Positions 15,728 to 25,704 of a DNA stretch of 63,846 bases are shown one piece after another (position 1 is the stretch's first letter; every line of letters begins with the position of its first letter). A program made the translations under genes and the position numbers. The DNA lies in contig CACWNY010000002.1 of NCBI GenBank assembly GCA_902762375.1, positions 1 through 63,846 of the forward strand, written 5' to 3'. The notes beneath the pieces are model-generated. The model was not told where the DNA came from, searched no databases, and was given only the letters and a program-made list of their open reading frames with translations. The stretch is from an uncultured Ruminococcus sp. Its GTDB lineage: Bacteria > Bacillota > Clostridia > Oscillospirales > Acutalibacteraceae.

Positions 15728-17539
15728 ATGTCTTATCCCAAAGAACTTATCAGAAATTTCAGTATTATAGCTCATATTGACCATGGGAAAAGTACACTGG
15801 CTGACCGTATTCTTGAACAGACACAATCTGTAGCGTTAAGAGATATGGAAGACCAGTTGCTTGACAATATGGATTTGGAAAGAGAAAGAGGAATTACTAT
15901 CAAAGCTCATGCGGTCACGCTGATTTACCAGGCTGATGATGGTAAGGAGTATATGTTCAATCTGATTGATACTCCTGGTCATGTAGACTTTAACTATGAG
16001 GTTTCTCGTTCTCTGGAAGCGTGTGAGGGGGCTGTGCTTGTGGTTGACGCTTCTCAGGGAATTGAAGCTCAGACATTGGCGAATACTTATCTGGCTGTGG
16101 ATAGCGGTCTGGAGATTGTGCCTGTCGTCAATAAGATTGACCTGCCCAGTGCTGACCCCAAAAAGGTTAAGACGGAAATTGAAGATGTTATCGGTATTCC
16201 TGCCGAAGATGCTCCCGAAATTTCGGCAAAAGTCGGGTTAAATATTCATGATGTCATGGAAAGGATTGTATCTGACATTCCTGCTCCGAAAGGTGATGAC
16301 AATAAGCCGTTACAAGCCTTGATTTTTGACTCTTACTATGACGCTTACAAAGGGGTTATTATTTATATCAGGGTAAAAGACGGAAAGGTAAAAGTCGGCG
16401 ATGAAATAAAACTCATGGCAAGCAATGCGAAATTTACGGTAGTGGAAACAGGTTATATGCGTGCCACATCTCTTGAACCGAAACAGGAACTTTGTGCGGG
16501 AGAAGTCGGCTATATTGCAGCATCTATAAAAAGCGTACAGGACGCTAAAGTCGGTGATACGGTCACATTGGTCAGAAATCCCGCAAAAGACCCGTTGCCT
16601 GGATACAGAGAAGTACAGTCGATGGTATTCTGCGGTGTCTATCCTGCTGACGGAGCAAAATACGGCGATTTGCGTGACGCTTTGGAAAAACTTAAATTAA
16701 ATGACGCTTCACTGTCTTTTGAAGCGGAAACATCTGTTGCTTTAGGATTTGGTTTCCGTTGCGGATTTTTGGGGCTTTTGCATATGGAAATCATTCAGGA
16801 AAGACTGGAAAGAGAATATAATCTGGATTTAATCACAACAGCACCAAGTGTAAGTTTCAAAATTACAAAAACAGACGGCACAGTAGAAATGATAGACAAT
16901 CCTACCAATTACCCTGACCCTGCACTAATTGCCAGTGCCGAAGAACCTATTACTAACGCTCATATCTATGCACCGTCAGAGTATGTCGGCAATATTATGG
17001 AACTTTGTCAGGACAGACGGGGCGTTTTCAAAGATATGACCTACATTGACAATGACAGAGTAGATATTCACTATATGTTACCGCTTGCGGAAATTGTCTA
17101 TGATTTTTTTGATACGCTCAAATCCCGTACAAGAGGTTATGCGTCTTTTGACTATGAACTTTCGGGGTATGCACCAAGTAAACTGGTTAAACTTGACATC
17201 ATGCTTAACGGAGAAGTTGTAGACGCATTGTCGTTTATTATCCATGCGGATAAAGCCTATCCCAGAGCAAGAAAAATGACCGAAAAATTGAAAGAAAAAA
17301 TTCCCAGACAGTTATTCGAAGTTCCTATACAAGCGTGTATAGGCGGAAAAATCATTGCCAGAGAAACGGTAAAAGCTATGCGTAAAGATGTGCTTGCCAA
17401 GTGTTACGGCGGTGATATTACCCGTAAAAAGAAACTGCTTGAAAAGCAAAAAGAGGGCAAAAAAAGAATGCGTCAGCTTGGTAGTGTAGAAGTACCGCAA
17501 GAGGCTTTTATGGCTGTTCTCAAACTTGATACGGAATAA
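15728..17539 (+). CDS. lepA: Elongation factor 4 (LepA), ribosome-associated GTPase
   Basis: This 603-residue GTPase acts on stalled or mis-translocated ribosomes. The G motifs are AHIDHGKST (G1, residue about 16), RGITIKA (G2), DTPGHV (G3) and NKIDLP (G4). The domain order is that of LepA, with EF-G-like domains III and V ([14 protein letters not shown]) and the basic C-terminal domain ending [15 protein letters not shown]. The length matches the family (about 600). The ATG at 15728 is preceded by GTGGAG; the open frame from 15707 has no site. It lies downstream of nth across a repeat pair. Confidence 0.97.
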   Translation: MSYPKELIRNFSIIAHIDHGKSTLADRILEQTQSVALRDMEDQLLDNMDLERERGITIKAHAVTLIYQADDGKEYMFNLIDTPGHVDFNYEVSRSLEACEGAVLVVDASQGIEAQTLANTYLAVDSGLEIVPVVNKIDLPSADPKKVKTEIEDVIGIPAEDAPEISAKVGLNIHDVMERIVSDIPAPKGDDNKPLQALIFDSYYDAYKGVIIYIRVKDGKVKVGDEIKLMASNAKFTVVETGYMRATSLEPKQELCAGEVGYIAASIKSVQDAKVGDTVTLVRNPAKDPLPGYREVQSMVFCGVYPADGAKYGDLRDALEKLKLNDASLSFEAETSVALGFGFRCGFLGLLHMEIIQERLEREYNLDLITTAPSVSFKITKTDGTVEMIDNPTNYPDPALIASAEEPITNAHIYAPSEYVGNIMELCQDRRGVFKDMTYIDNDRVDIHYMLPLAEIVYDFFDTLKSRTRGYASFDYELSGYAPSKLVKLDIMLNGEVVDALSFIIHADKAYPRARKMTEKLKEKIPRQLFEVPIQACIGGKIIARETVKAMRKDVLAKCYGGDITRKKKLLEKQKEGKKRMRQLGSVEVPQEAFMAVLKLDTE

Positions 17540-17570
17540 ATTGTTCAGCAAAATGATAAAAACAACCTGT

Positions 17571-17769
17571 AGCTATGACAATTAAAAGTTTTTGTCCACT
17601 TTTTTCAAAAAGTGGGCAGGATTTTTAAGGGCGGCAGCCCTTAAAACAGGATTTTAAAGGGCGGTAGCCCTTTAACTCATAAAAATTTCAAACAAAATTT
17701 GCGTAAGCAAATTTTGACAATAATCAGAGTGTTTAAGGGCTGTCGCCCTTAAACAGAGGTTCGGGAACC
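17571..17769 (+). repeat. Dispersed hairpin repeat, copy 7, forward, with extra h3 units
   Basis: Typical h1 is followed by AAGGGCGGCAGCCCTT, then a second unit AAAGGGCGGTAGCCCTTT, then h4 AAAATTTGCGTAAGCAAATTTT, and finally AAGGGCTGTCGCCCTT. The right end overlaps the last codons of the histidine kinase gene. It lies between convergent lepA and the kinase gene. Confidence 0.85.
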
Positions 17770-19017
17770 GTGTTTTCGGCTATTGAGTTTTAAACGGTTG
17801 GAAAGATTTACAGTAAAGTAAATACCACCATCTTTGGTGTCTGCTTTGATATATCCGTTGTGTAAAAGGGTAATCTCTTTGGCAATGGAAAGCCCTATAC
17901 CGTGACCTCCTGTTTTGGAAGTTCGGGAAGAATCAGGACGGTAAAATCTGTCAAATAGCTTTTTGTTGTCGAAATCTTTGTCAATGTTGCAGGAATTAAA
18001 AACAGATAAAATCACATACCGCTTTTCGTTATGCAGAGTAATGGCTACCTTGCCGTTTTCAGAAACATATTTGGAAGCATTTTCTGTCAGTACAGAAACA
18101 AGCCGTCTTATCTGTTCTTCATTGGCATTGATGACAATATCCTCTTGTATATCATAAGAACAGATGACATTTTTACTTTCAAAAATTTCGTCAAAAGTAC
18201 TGCATACTTCTTTGACGGCATTGCTGATATTGACGGGAGCAAGCGGTGTTTTTCCGTCCAGTTCTTCCAGACGACTAAGAGTGAGTAATTCATTGATTAA
18301 GGTACTCATACGGTTAATCTGAAAGGTAATATTTTTACTCCACTCGCTTTCTCCGTTCTTATATTCCAATACTTCGGCATTGGCGGAAATAATAGCCAGC
18401 GGTGTTTTCAGTTCATGGCTTGCATCAGTGATAAAGCGTTTCTGTTTGCGGTTATTTTCCTCAAACGGTTTTATCATTCTGTTCGACAACATCGCAAATA
18501 CCAACATAATCACTAAAGTAAACAGCATACATACCGCAAACAAAATCTGTATGTTGGAACGCAACCTTTCCATATCTTCTGAACAGTCCAGAAAAATAAT
18601 ATAATTATCATCTGTCACCCTGTAACGGAAATTATTACAGTAACCTGTTTTTGTCTTTTTTTGAAAGACATTTTTTGTCATTTGTTTGGCAACTGTCTTG
18701 TCTACAGACGCAATATGTTCAACATTATAATCCGTTACTTGATTATTACTATCGAAATAAACGATAAAGTAGCGTGTCCGATATTGTGATTCATCGGTAA
18801 TTTCGACAAAAAGCGGTTTGTCTTCAAAATCCAATTTTTCAAAAGTTTTTCTTTCAGGAACATTACCGTCATAACTCTCAATAACCAAATTCATATTGTC
18901 TGCCTTTTGCATATTATAAATATTGATGGCAATACTTGTCAGTACCAGCGTAATAGTGAAAACTATCATCAATGCCGAAAAGGCGGTAATCAGAATTTTT
19001 CGTTTTAATTTTTTCAT
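17749..19017 (-). CDS. Two-component sensor histidine kinase
   Basis: This 422-residue kinase has a first membrane helix (about 10-33), an extracellular sensor of about 120 residues, and a second helix (about 157-177). The HisKA dimerisation helix carries the phospho-acceptor His201 in SHELKTPL, and the HATPase domain has the N box TENASKYVSE and G box GGHGIGLSIAKEI. No HAMP domain is obvious. It starts 6 bases after the response regulator stop. The last residues (SRKHGSRTSV) are written by sequence shared with the dispersed repeat, so the natural C-terminus may once have been different. The signal sensed is unknown. Confidence 0.92.
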   Translation of the reverse strand: MKKLKRKILITAFSALMIVFTITLVLTSIAINIYNMQKADNMNLVIESYDGNVPERKTFEKLDFEDKPLFVEITDESQYRTRYFIVYFDSNNQVTDYNVEHIASVDKTVAKQMTKNVFQKKTKTGYCNNFRYRVTDDNYIIFLDCSEDMERLRSNIQILFAVCMLFTLVIMLVFAMLSNRMIKPFEENNRKQKRFITDASHELKTPLAIISANAEVLEYKNGESEWSKNITFQINRMSTLINELLTLSRLEELDGKTPLAPVNISNAVKEVCSTFDEIFESKNVICSYDIQEDIVINANEEQIRRLVSVLTENASKYVSENGKVAITLHNEKRYVILSVFNSCNIDKDFDNKKLFDRFYRPDSSRTSKTGGHGIGLSIAKEITLLHNGYIKADTKDGGIYFTVNLSNRLKLNSRKHGSRTSV

Positions 19018-19023
19018 ACTTTG

Positions 19024-19683
19024 TCAATCCCCGAAATAATAACCGTTTGTATCACTCAGAATATTTTCTTGTGAATTGATACGGCTTAGCTTGTTTTTCA
19101 GATACGCTATATAGAGTTCGGCGGTACTTTCGTCTTTTTTACCGTTCCAGACAAGTTTATTGATATCTGTTGAAGTATAGCGGGTATTTTTGTTTTTCAG
19201 CAGAACAGCAAGCAATTCCGTTTCACTGTTGCTTAAACGCAGACTTACTGTATCAGATTGCAATTCACCGCTGGCGGTGTCCAGTGTAATATTTCCGCTT
19301 TTCAGAACGGAATGTCTGTATTCACTGGAACGGCGTATCATGGAATGTAATCGAGCAACCAATTCTCTCATAGCAAAAGGTTTGCTTAAATAATCGTCTG
19401 CCCCATTAGAAAGACCATCAATACGGTCATTTACCGTACTTTTTGCGGTAAGCATAAGCACAGGGGTAAAAATTTCGTTCAATCTCATATATTCCAGTAC
19501 CTGTATACCGTCCATTATCGGCATCATGATATCCAGGACTACAGCATCAAAATATTCTTTTTGTATATATTCCCAAGCCTGTTGTCCGTCATAAACGGCG
19601 GTAACTTCAAATCCTTCAATCTTTAATATTTCTGTCACGGCTGAGGAAAGCTGTCTTTCATCTTCAGCATATAATATTTTCAT
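19024..19683 (-). CDS. OmpR-family response regulator
   Basis: This 219-residue regulator has a receiver domain with acidic pocket ED at 7-8, phospho-acceptor Asp51 in VVLDIMMP, T79 and K101 (LSKPFA). A winged-helix C-terminal domain follows from about residue 125. It lies between a small alarmone synthetase and its histidine kinase, with gaps of only 2 and 6 bases, so the three proteins are made together. Its binding site is not known; a TTTAAA-N5-TTTAAA direct repeat at 35.6 kb is a candidate OmpR-type site but need not be its target. Confidence 0.92.
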   Translation of the reverse strand: MKILYAEDERQLSSAVTEILKIEGFEVTAVYDGQQAWEYIQKEYFDAVVLDIMMPIMDGIQVLEYMRLNEIFTPVLMLTAKSTVNDRIDGLSNGADDYLSKPFAMRELVARLHSMIRRSSEYRHSVLKSGNITLDTASGELQSDTVSLRLSNSETELLAVLLKNKNTRYTSTDINKLVWNGKKDESTAELYIAYLKNKLSRINSQENILSDTNGYYFGD

Positions 19684-19685
19684 GT

Positions 19686-20303
19686 TTATTCATTCCCTTG
19701 CTTCTGGATTAATTCTCGGATAGTCTGCATAGTCAAATCGGTAGATGCCATCTCATCAGCACAGCGTTTCAATTCACTGACAATCAGTTGTGTATTGGCA
19801 ATATTTTTTTTATATTTCAGTTGATGTTCCAAACTTGCCCAACAGTCCATTGCAATCGTCCGCAACTGAATTTCCACTTCGATATGATGAATAGTTTCAC
19901 TTTCAAATGGTATTGACAAAATAATATGCAGACTACGATAACCATTCGGTTTGGCATTAGCAATATAGTCCTTGACTGAAACCACTTTCCATTTGTCACT
20001 CTGACGAATTTTTTCCAGAATAGTATAGACATCTCCCACAAAGTGCAATACTACTCTTAAACCGATAATGTCAGAAAGTTTTGTCAGACCGTTTTCTACT
20101 GTATCATCAAACCCACGCATTTTCAGTTTGGTACGCATACTTTCACTGCCCTTTATACGGCTCTTGATATGTTCCGCCAACGCCGTTTCAGAATCCGTAC
20201 TGATACTATCCAGTATATTTTTGACTTCGTTGAGCAACAAATTCTCTTTTTCTACCAGTAACGGCATATATTCACCGTAAAATTCTTTGTCTTGTTCTGT
20301 CAT
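19686..20303 (-). CDS. Small alarmone synthetase (RelA/SpoT synthetase domain only)
   Basis: This 205-residue protein contains only the (p)ppGpp synthetase domain, without hydrolase, TGS or ACT domains. Key patterns are LSDIIGLRVVLHFVGDVYTI, AKPNGYRSLHIIL (nucleotide and substrate G-loop) and HHIEVEIQLRTIAMDCWASLEHQLKYK, which holds the catalytic glutamate. It should transfer pyrophosphate from ATP to GTP or GDP. It resembles the RelQ (YjbM)/RelP (YwaC) class. It is the first gene of an operon with a response regulator and histidine kinase. The gap 20304-20404 upstream holds a degenerate repeat. Confidence 0.88.
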   Translation of the reverse strand: MTEQDKEFYGEYMPLLVEKENLLLNEVKNILDSISTDSETALAEHIKSRIKGSESMRTKLKMRGFDDTVENGLTKLSDIIGLRVVLHFVGDVYTILEKIRQSDKWKVVSVKDYIANAKPNGYRSLHIILSIPFESETIHHIEVEIQLRTIAMDCWASLEHQLKYKKNIANTQLIVSELKRCADEMASTDLTMQTIRELIQKQGNE

Positions 20304-20338
20304 TTTTCAACTTCCTTACAAAACATAAAGTTTAGAGA

Positions 20339-20414
20339 GGGCTTTTTAAAAGCTTGTCGAAATAAGTGAGAAAGCCCCTTATCGGATTTTTAAGGACAAC
20401 GCCCTTAAAAATCC
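20339..20414. repeat. Degenerate copy of the dispersed hairpin repeat, copy 8
   Basis: Only pieces are recognisable: AAAGCCCCTT and the h3-like TTTTTAAGGACAACGCCCTTAA. It overlaps the last codons of the C_GCAxxG_C_C gene. Confidence 0.45.
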
Positions 20415-20833
20415 AAATTTTTCTCCAGAATTTCCACTGCGTCCTGACAAAGTAACGGACAAGGACGCTTTTTAGGAATTTTTTGATTTGTTCCCTTCAC
20501 GGGTTTCAGTCCCAGAAGTTCTCCGCAGATGAGGGAACCGTTTTGTTCCTGGAAATCTCCAAGTAATTTCTGTACAACGGTATTCACTCTCTTTTTGGCA
20601 ATCATATCTTTTGGCGTCGTATAACCATTCATCATGTTAGCTACCATTACCATACCTATGACTGTTCCGCATACATTTCTTGTTCCTGCTATTCCTCCGC
20701 CAAAACCTGATGACAGCATCAACACTGTTTCTTCATCAAGCCCTGTCAAATCCCGACAAGCCAGCATAACGGACTGACAACAATTATAACCACTTAAAAA
20801 ATTACGGTAGGCATTTTCGCTTCGTGTACTCAT
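20405..20833 (-). CDS. C_GCAxxG_C_C family redox protein
   Basis: This 142-residue protein shows the pattern of the family: a cysteine pair in GYNCCQSV, the glycine-rich FGGGIAGTRNVCGTVIG, then GSLICGELLG and PCPLLCQDAV near the C-terminus. Members are thought to be redox-active or metal-binding and often sit beside electron-transfer genes; the exact role is not known. Its ATG overlaps the stop codon of the upstream CorC-like gene by four bases (ATGA), so translation is coupled. Confidence 0.8.
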   Translation of the reverse strand: MSTRSENAYRNFLSGYNCCQSVMLACRDLTGLDEETVLMLSSGFGGGIAGTRNVCGTVIGMVMVANMMNGYTTPKDMIAKKRVNTVVQKLLGDFQEQNGSLICGELLGLKPVKGTNQKIPKKRPCPLLCQDAVEILEKNLDF

Positions 20834-21690
20834 TGATTTTTTTCCTTTCTGTCGGCAAATTCTACCAATACTTTGACAATGCGTCTTTTATGAACTTCAG
20901 CAACCGTAAATTTCACACCGTCAATGATTATAGATGGTTTTTCATTTTCGTTGGGGATTTTTCCCAGTTTGTCCATTATCAGCCCTGCCACTGTATCAAA
21001 TTCATCTTCGGGAATATGAGACCCTATCAGTTGATTGATTTCATCAATGCCTGCAGAAGCGTCTACAGAATAAATCTGTTCGGAAATTTTTTTAAATTCT
21101 TCTTCCTCATTGTCAAATTCGTCCTGAATATTACCAAGAATGAACTCTATCAGGTCTTCAAAAGAGATAATGCCGTCTGTACCGCCGTATTCGTCTACCA
21201 CAATGGCAATCTGTTTTTTTTCAGCGACCATTTCCGCAAAAAGTTCACTGCATTTTTTAGAACTTGGTACAAAAAAGACATCTCTCACAATATCTGTAAG
21301 GCAAAAGTTATCAGGGATTGTTCCGAACACAAAACGCAACAAATCTTTTGCATACAAAATCCCCACAATATTGTCGATATCTTCATGATAAATGGGAATA
21401 CGGGAATAACCTGTTCGGATAACGCTTTCAACGACTTCTTTCAGACTGTCGGTATCTTCATGAGCAACAACATCTTTACGGTGTGTCATGAGTTCTCCAG
21501 CGGAAATATCATCGAACTTGAACATATTTTCCAACATGATTTTACAGTTATGGTCAATCAATCCCTGTTCACACGACATATTGATAACCCTGATAACTTC
21601 ACTTTCTGCATCAATCTGCGTTTCAGGTTCATTACTGTGGAAAAGCCTGTTAAAAAAGCCGTTGCTTTTTTTAGGGGAATCTTCTGCCAT
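20830..21690 (-). CDS. CorC/HlyC-type CBS-domain protein
   Basis: This 286-residue protein has a short linker, two CBS domains (about 50-190: ELMTHRKDVVAHEDTDS, GYSRIPIYHEDIDNIVG, VDEYGGTDGIISFEDLIE) and a C-terminal CorC_HlyC domain (about 205-285). The DUF21 membrane domain of full-length relatives is absent, so it is cytoplasmic like CorC, which is linked to magnesium or cobalt efflux. GGAGAAG lies before the ATG at 21690. It is coupled by a 4-base overlap to the C_GCAxxG_C_C gene. Confidence 0.85.
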   Translation of the reverse strand: MAEDSPKKSNGFFNRLFHSNEPETQIDAESEVIRVINMSCEQGLIDHNCKIMLENMFKFDDISAGELMTHRKDVVAHEDTDSLKEVVESVIRTGYSRIPIYHEDIDNIVGILYAKDLLRFVFGTIPDNFCLTDIVRDVFFVPSSKKCSELFAEMVAEKKQIAIVVDEYGGTDGIISFEDLIEFILGNIQDEFDNEEEEFKKISEQIYSVDASAGIDEINQLIGSHIPEDEFDTVAGLIMDKLGKIPNENEKPSIIIDGVKFTVAEVHKRRIVKVLVEFADRKEKNQ

Positions 21691-21710
21691 TTTCTTATCT
21701 TCTCCTTTTG

Positions 21711-21820
21711 TTTAAGGGCTACCGCCCTTAAAAATCCTGTGTCAAGGGTTGCACCCTTGACAATCCTGCCAAACTTTTTGAAAAAAGTTTGACAAAAACT
21801 TTTTTGGCTCACTTCGTTCG
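21711..21820 (-). repeat. Dispersed hairpin repeat, copy 9, reverse, first of a pair
   Basis: AAGGGCTACCGCCCTT, then CAAGGGTTGCACCCTTG, then h1 AAACTTTTTGAAAAAAGTTT, ending GGCTCACTTCGTTCG. It lies just upstream of the CorC-like gene. The gap 21691-22054 is filled by this repeat pair. Confidence 0.85.
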
Positions 21821-21861
21821 TAATTCTTTTCACCTGTGCGGTTGGAATGATTTTCTCATCG

Positions 21862-22031
21862 TATAGCTGTGACAATTAAAAGTTTTGTCCACTTTTTCAA
21901 AAGTGGTGGGGTCAAGGGGCGAAGCCCCTTGTGGGATTTTTAAGGGCGAAGCCCTTAAACTCATCAAAATCCAAACAAAATTTGCGTCAGCAAATTTTGA
22001 CAATAACGATTTGACTTTCAACCACACAGGT
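21862..22031 (+). repeat. Dispersed hairpin repeat, copy 10, full length, forward
   Basis: All four hairpins and the far end module (TTTCAACCACACAGG) are present. h1 is shortened to CCACTTTTTCAAAAGTGG. It lies downstream of dnaE. Confidence 0.85.
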
Positions 22032-22054
22032 GGAATTTTTTAGATAACTTTTCA

Positions 22055-25000
22055 TTATTTCAAAAAGACATTTTCGTCACCAAGTAAATAGCAAAGTTCG
22101 TTAATCAGCGGTTGATTAAGCATAACCCACAAATTGGCAGGAGCAAGCAGTTTTTTACCGTCATCAGTTGTACGGAAAACAACTTTTGTTTTGCCATCAA
22201 AGATTTCCAGCAGATTTTTGACCTTTTTGAATGTTTCACTGTGGAGATTATCAATTTTCAGATACAGATATTGCACTTGTTTCGGGATTTCGTTGGAAAC
22301 GGATTTCGGTATTGTTTTTTGTTCTGTTCTGGGGGGTTTAGGGGTATTGATTTCTTTGGCAAACTGTTTCATAGTGAGAATATCGTTACAGAGAATTTTA
22401 TTTTTTTCGTCATCGTGTCTGCTGACAGTTCCGAAAACTTTGACAATATTGCCGTCATAAAATATTTTGCCGAATTGCTGGAGTATCTGCGAAAATACGA
22501 CAACTTCAATAATACCTGTTTTATCTTCCAGAAAAGCAGTTGCCATAGTCTGATTGTTTCGTGTGGTGCGTATTTTCACACCTGAAATAACGCCCACAAC
22601 ATTGACCTTATCGCCGTCTGTATAACGGGGACTTTCACTGTCTGCTACTTGTGAGATTTTATCCGTTTTTACCTTCTTGAGAAGGTCATCGTATTTGCTG
22701 ACAGGGTGTCCCGAAAGATACATACCTGTCATTTCTTTTTCCATAGCCAGTTTTTCGGTAATGGGAAAATCAGCACAAGGACTTATCAGTTGCTTTTCGT
22801 TGTCATTATCTTCAAAATTGTCAAACAGACTTACCATTCCCAGTCCTGCATAACGGTAGTCATGTTCACAACTTTCCAGAACGGTTTTCAAGGAATTTAT
22901 CATTTCTTTTCGGTTATAGCCCATATCATCAAATGCACCGCACCTGATAAGACTTTCTACAGCTCTGGAATTTAAATTCTTGCCGTACATTCTTTTACAA
23001 AAATCGTAAAAGGACAAAAATTTTCCGTTTTGGCGTTCATGGATAATATCATCAATAAAATTCTGTCCGATATTTTTGACAGCAATCAGTCCGAAACGAA
23101 TACTGTCATTCTCTACGGTAAAAGAACGGAAACTTTGATTAATATGAGGAGGCAAGATTTTTATGCCAAGACGGGTACACTCTTCGGTGTAGATGGAAAG
23201 TTTAGAAAAATTATCCAGAACAGAGGTCAGTAAAGCCGACATATATTCTTTGGGATAATGATATTTCAGCCATGCTGTTTTATAGGACACTACTGCATAA
23301 CAGGCGGCATGGGATTTGTTAAACGCATAAGACGCAAAACTTTCCATCTGCGAAAAAATAATGTTGGCGGTATTTTCATCAATGCCACGCCTGATACAGC
23401 CGTCAATTGTAATATTGCCTTGTTCGTCTGTAAGACCGTGAATGAAAATATCTTTTTCCCGTTCCATTACATCTTTTTTCTTTTTGGACATCGCTCTCCT
23501 GACAATATCTGCACGACCTAAAGAATATCCTGCCAGTGTACGGAAAATCTGCATAACCTGTTCCTGATAAACAATACAACCGTAAGTAACATCTAAAATA
23601 TCTTTCAACATAGGGTGCAGATAAGTAACTTTTTCGGGATTGTGTCGGTTTTCAATGAACATGGGGATAGAATCCATAGGACCAGGACGGTAAAGAGAAA
23701 TTGCCGAAATCAAATCTTCAATACTGTCGGGTCTGAGTTGCCGTAACATATTTTTCATGCCACTGCTTTCAAACTGGAATACACCGTCACAATGTCCTTC
23801 AGATAACATCGCAAATACTTTTTCATCGTTTTCATTAAGATCATTTGGAGAGTAATTCGGGTATGCCTGTTTTATCATCACTTCTGCGTCATGAATGACC
23901 GTCAGATTTCGCAATCCCAGAAAATCAATCTTCAACAGTCCCAAATCATCAAGGGCCGTCATGGTATACTGCGTAACAACCGCATCATCATTCTTTGCCA
24001 ACGGTACATAATCGCTGACGGGATTTTCTGTAATCACAACTCCTGCTGCGTGTCGTGAGGCGTGTCGTGGCATACCCTCTAATGCCATAGCTGTATCAAT
24101 TAATTTATGTATCTGTAAATCCGTATCGTAAAGCTGTTTAAGTTTTGAAGATGTTTCCAAAGCCTTTTCCAGTGTCATGTTAAGCGTAGTCGGAATTAAT
24201 TTGGAAACATTATCGGAAACACTGTACGGAATTTCTGTAACTCTTGCCACATCTTTCACGGACGCTTTTGCTCCCATTGTTCCGAATGTGACAATCTGGG
24301 AAACATGGTCTTTGCCGTATTTTCGGATAACATAATCAATGACTTCCTGCCGTCTTTCTCCACAGAAATCAATGTCAAAATCGGGCATACTTACCCTTTC
24401 AGGGTTGAGAAACCGCTCAAAAATAAGATTGTATTTGATAGGGTCAAGTCCTGTAATACCGATACAGTACGCTGACAGACTACCTGCTCCTGAACCTCTC
24501 CCTACACCAACAGGAATACCGTGTCTTTTGGCATACTGGATAAAATCATTGACAATCAAATAATAATCCACATATCCCATTCTGTGAATGACGGATAATT
24601 CATATTCCAGACGGTCAATCAATTCCTGTGATGGCTTGTCTGAATATTTTTCATAAAGTCCTTTGTAACATTCTTCTCGGAAATACTCATAATGGTCTTT
24701 GTTGTCGGGTAAGTCGAAATGGGGTAATTTCGTTTTGCCAAATTCAAAAGTCACCTGACAACGGTCAGCAATTTTCTGCGTGTTTTCGATTGCCTGCGGA
24801 ATCTCAGAGAACAACTGACGCATTTCTTCTTCTGTCTTGACATAACATTCATCAGTATCAAATTTCATTCTGTCGGGGTCACTTAATTTGTGGTTAGTCT
24901 GAATACACAATAAAATCTCATGGATTTCACTGTCTGACCTGTCAATATAATGACAATCGTTGGTTGCTACAAGCGGTATACCTGTTTCCTGCGATAATTT

Positions 25001-25570
25001 CACCAGTTGCGGTAATACCGTCTGTTGTTCGGGTGTATGGTGATTTTGAACTTCAATAAAAAAATTCTCTTCACCAAACAAATTCCGATAGTAAAGGGCA
25101 ATTTCTTTGGCTTTCTGAAAATCACCGTTAAGAATATTCTGCGGAATTTCTCCCCCCAGACACGCTGACAGACAAATCAATCCCTCATGATACTGTTCCA
25201 ATAATTCATGGTCAATTCTAGGTTTGCTATAAAAACCCTCCGTCCAGCTTTTTGACACTAACTTGATTAAATTCTGATACCCTGTATCATTTTCACATAA
25301 TAAAATGAGATGGTAATTTTTTCTGTCATAGACATTCTCTTTATCAAAACGACTTCTCTGTGCTACATACATTTCACAACCAATAACAGGTTTAATCCCG
25401 TTTGCAGTCGCTTTTTTATAAAATCCGATTGCCCCGAATAAATTTCCGTGGTCAGTCAGGGCAACCGCATTTTCACCATCTGATTTCACTTTTTCAATTA
25501 ATCTCTCCAGACGACATGCACCGTCTAACAGACTATACTCACTATGTACATGAAGATGTACGAACGACAT
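22055..25570 (-). CDS. dnaE: DNA polymerase III alpha subunit, DnaE type
   Basis: This 1171-residue C-family replicative polymerase has a PHP domain at the N-terminus (HLHVHSEYSLLDG, LTDHGNL), palm-domain catalytic aspartates in MPDFDIDFCGERR and further on, and RPGPMDSIP in the fingers. Helix-hairpin-helix motifs and a C-terminal OB-fold (NVVGVISGVKIRTTRNNQ) follow. There is no 3'-5' exonuclease insertion, which separates it from PolC. In Firmicutes DnaE works beside PolC in lagging-strand synthesis. AAGGTGG precedes the ATG. It is flanked by dispersed repeats on both sides and appears to be a single-gene unit. Confidence 0.97.
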   Translation of the reverse strand: MSFVHLHVHSEYSLLDGACRLERLIEKVKSDGENAVALTDHGNLFGAIGFYKKATANGIKPVIGCEMYVAQRSRFDKENVYDRKNYHLILLCENDTGYQNLIKLVSKSWTEGFYSKPRIDHELLEQYHEGLICLSACLGGEIPQNILNGDFQKAKEIALYYRNLFGEENFFIEVQNHHTPEQQTVLPQLVKLSQETGIPLVATNDCHYIDRSDSEIHEILLCIQTNHKLSDPDRMKFDTDECYVKTEEEMRQLFSEIPQAIENTQKIADRCQVTFEFGKTKLPHFDLPDNKDHYEYFREECYKGLYEKYSDKPSQELIDRLEYELSVIHRMGYVDYYLIVNDFIQYAKRHGIPVGVGRGSGAGSLSAYCIGITGLDPIKYNLIFERFLNPERVSMPDFDIDFCGERRQEVIDYVIRKYGKDHVSQIVTFGTMGAKASVKDVARVTEIPYSVSDNVSKLIPTTLNMTLEKALETSSKLKQLYDTDLQIHKLIDTAMALEGMPRHASRHAAGVVITENPVSDYVPLAKNDDAVVTQYTMTALDDLGLLKIDFLGLRNLTVIHDAEVMIKQAYPNYSPNDLNENDEKVFAMLSEGHCDGVFQFESSGMKNMLRQLRPDSIEDLISAISLYRPGPMDSIPMFIENRHNPEKVTYLHPMLKDILDVTYGCIVYQEQVMQIFRTLAGYSLGRADIVRRAMSKKKKDVMEREKDIFIHGLTDEQGNITIDGCIRRGIDENTANIIFSQMESFASYAFNKSHAACYAVVSYKTAWLKYHYPKEYMSALLTSVLDNFSKLSIYTEECTRLGIKILPPHINQSFRSFTVENDSIRFGLIAVKNIGQNFIDDIIHERQNGKFLSFYDFCKRMYGKNLNSRAVESLIRCGAFDDMGYNRKEMINSLKTVLESCEHDYRYAGLGMVSLFDNFEDNDNEKQLISPCADFPITEKLAMEKEMTGMYLSGHPVSKYDDLLKKVKTDKISQVADSESPRYTDGDKVNVVGVISGVKIRTTRNNQTMATAFLEDKTGIIEVVVFSQILQQFGKIFYDGNIVKVFGTVSRHDDEKNKILCNDILTMKQFAKEINTPKPPRTEQKTIPKSVSNEIPKQVQYLYLKIDNLHSETFKKVKNLLEIFDGKTKVVFRTTDDGKKLLAPANLWVMLNQPLINELCYLLGDENVFLK

Positions 25571-25585
25571 GATAACACCACCTTT

Positions 25586-25695
25586 AACAATTCGTAATGC
25601 GTAATTCGTAATGCGTAATTAAAGATTCCTCACTTCGTTCGGAATGACACGAAAAAATATTCGGAATGACACGAAAGAGCGTTCGGAATGATTAT
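25586..25695. repeat. Short direct repeats AATTCGTAATGCGT and CGGAATGACACGAAA
   Basis: The stretch holds tandem AATTCGTAATGCGT units and two copies of TTCGGAATGACACGAAA in a row. Related AATTACGCATT strings sit near other repeats (29486-29500, 47337-47369, 60948-60960). The gap 25571-25855 also contains hairpin repeat copy 11 and no gene. Confidence 0.6.
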
Positions 25696-25704
25696 CAGAC
25701 TTTC

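Noticed and set aside
20824..21792. A 322-codon plus-strand open frame
   Set aside because: It is antisense to the CorC-like and C_GCAxxG_C_C genes, is rich in phenylalanine and asparagine, lacks a ribosome binding site and runs into a repeat; it is a shadow of the real genes.
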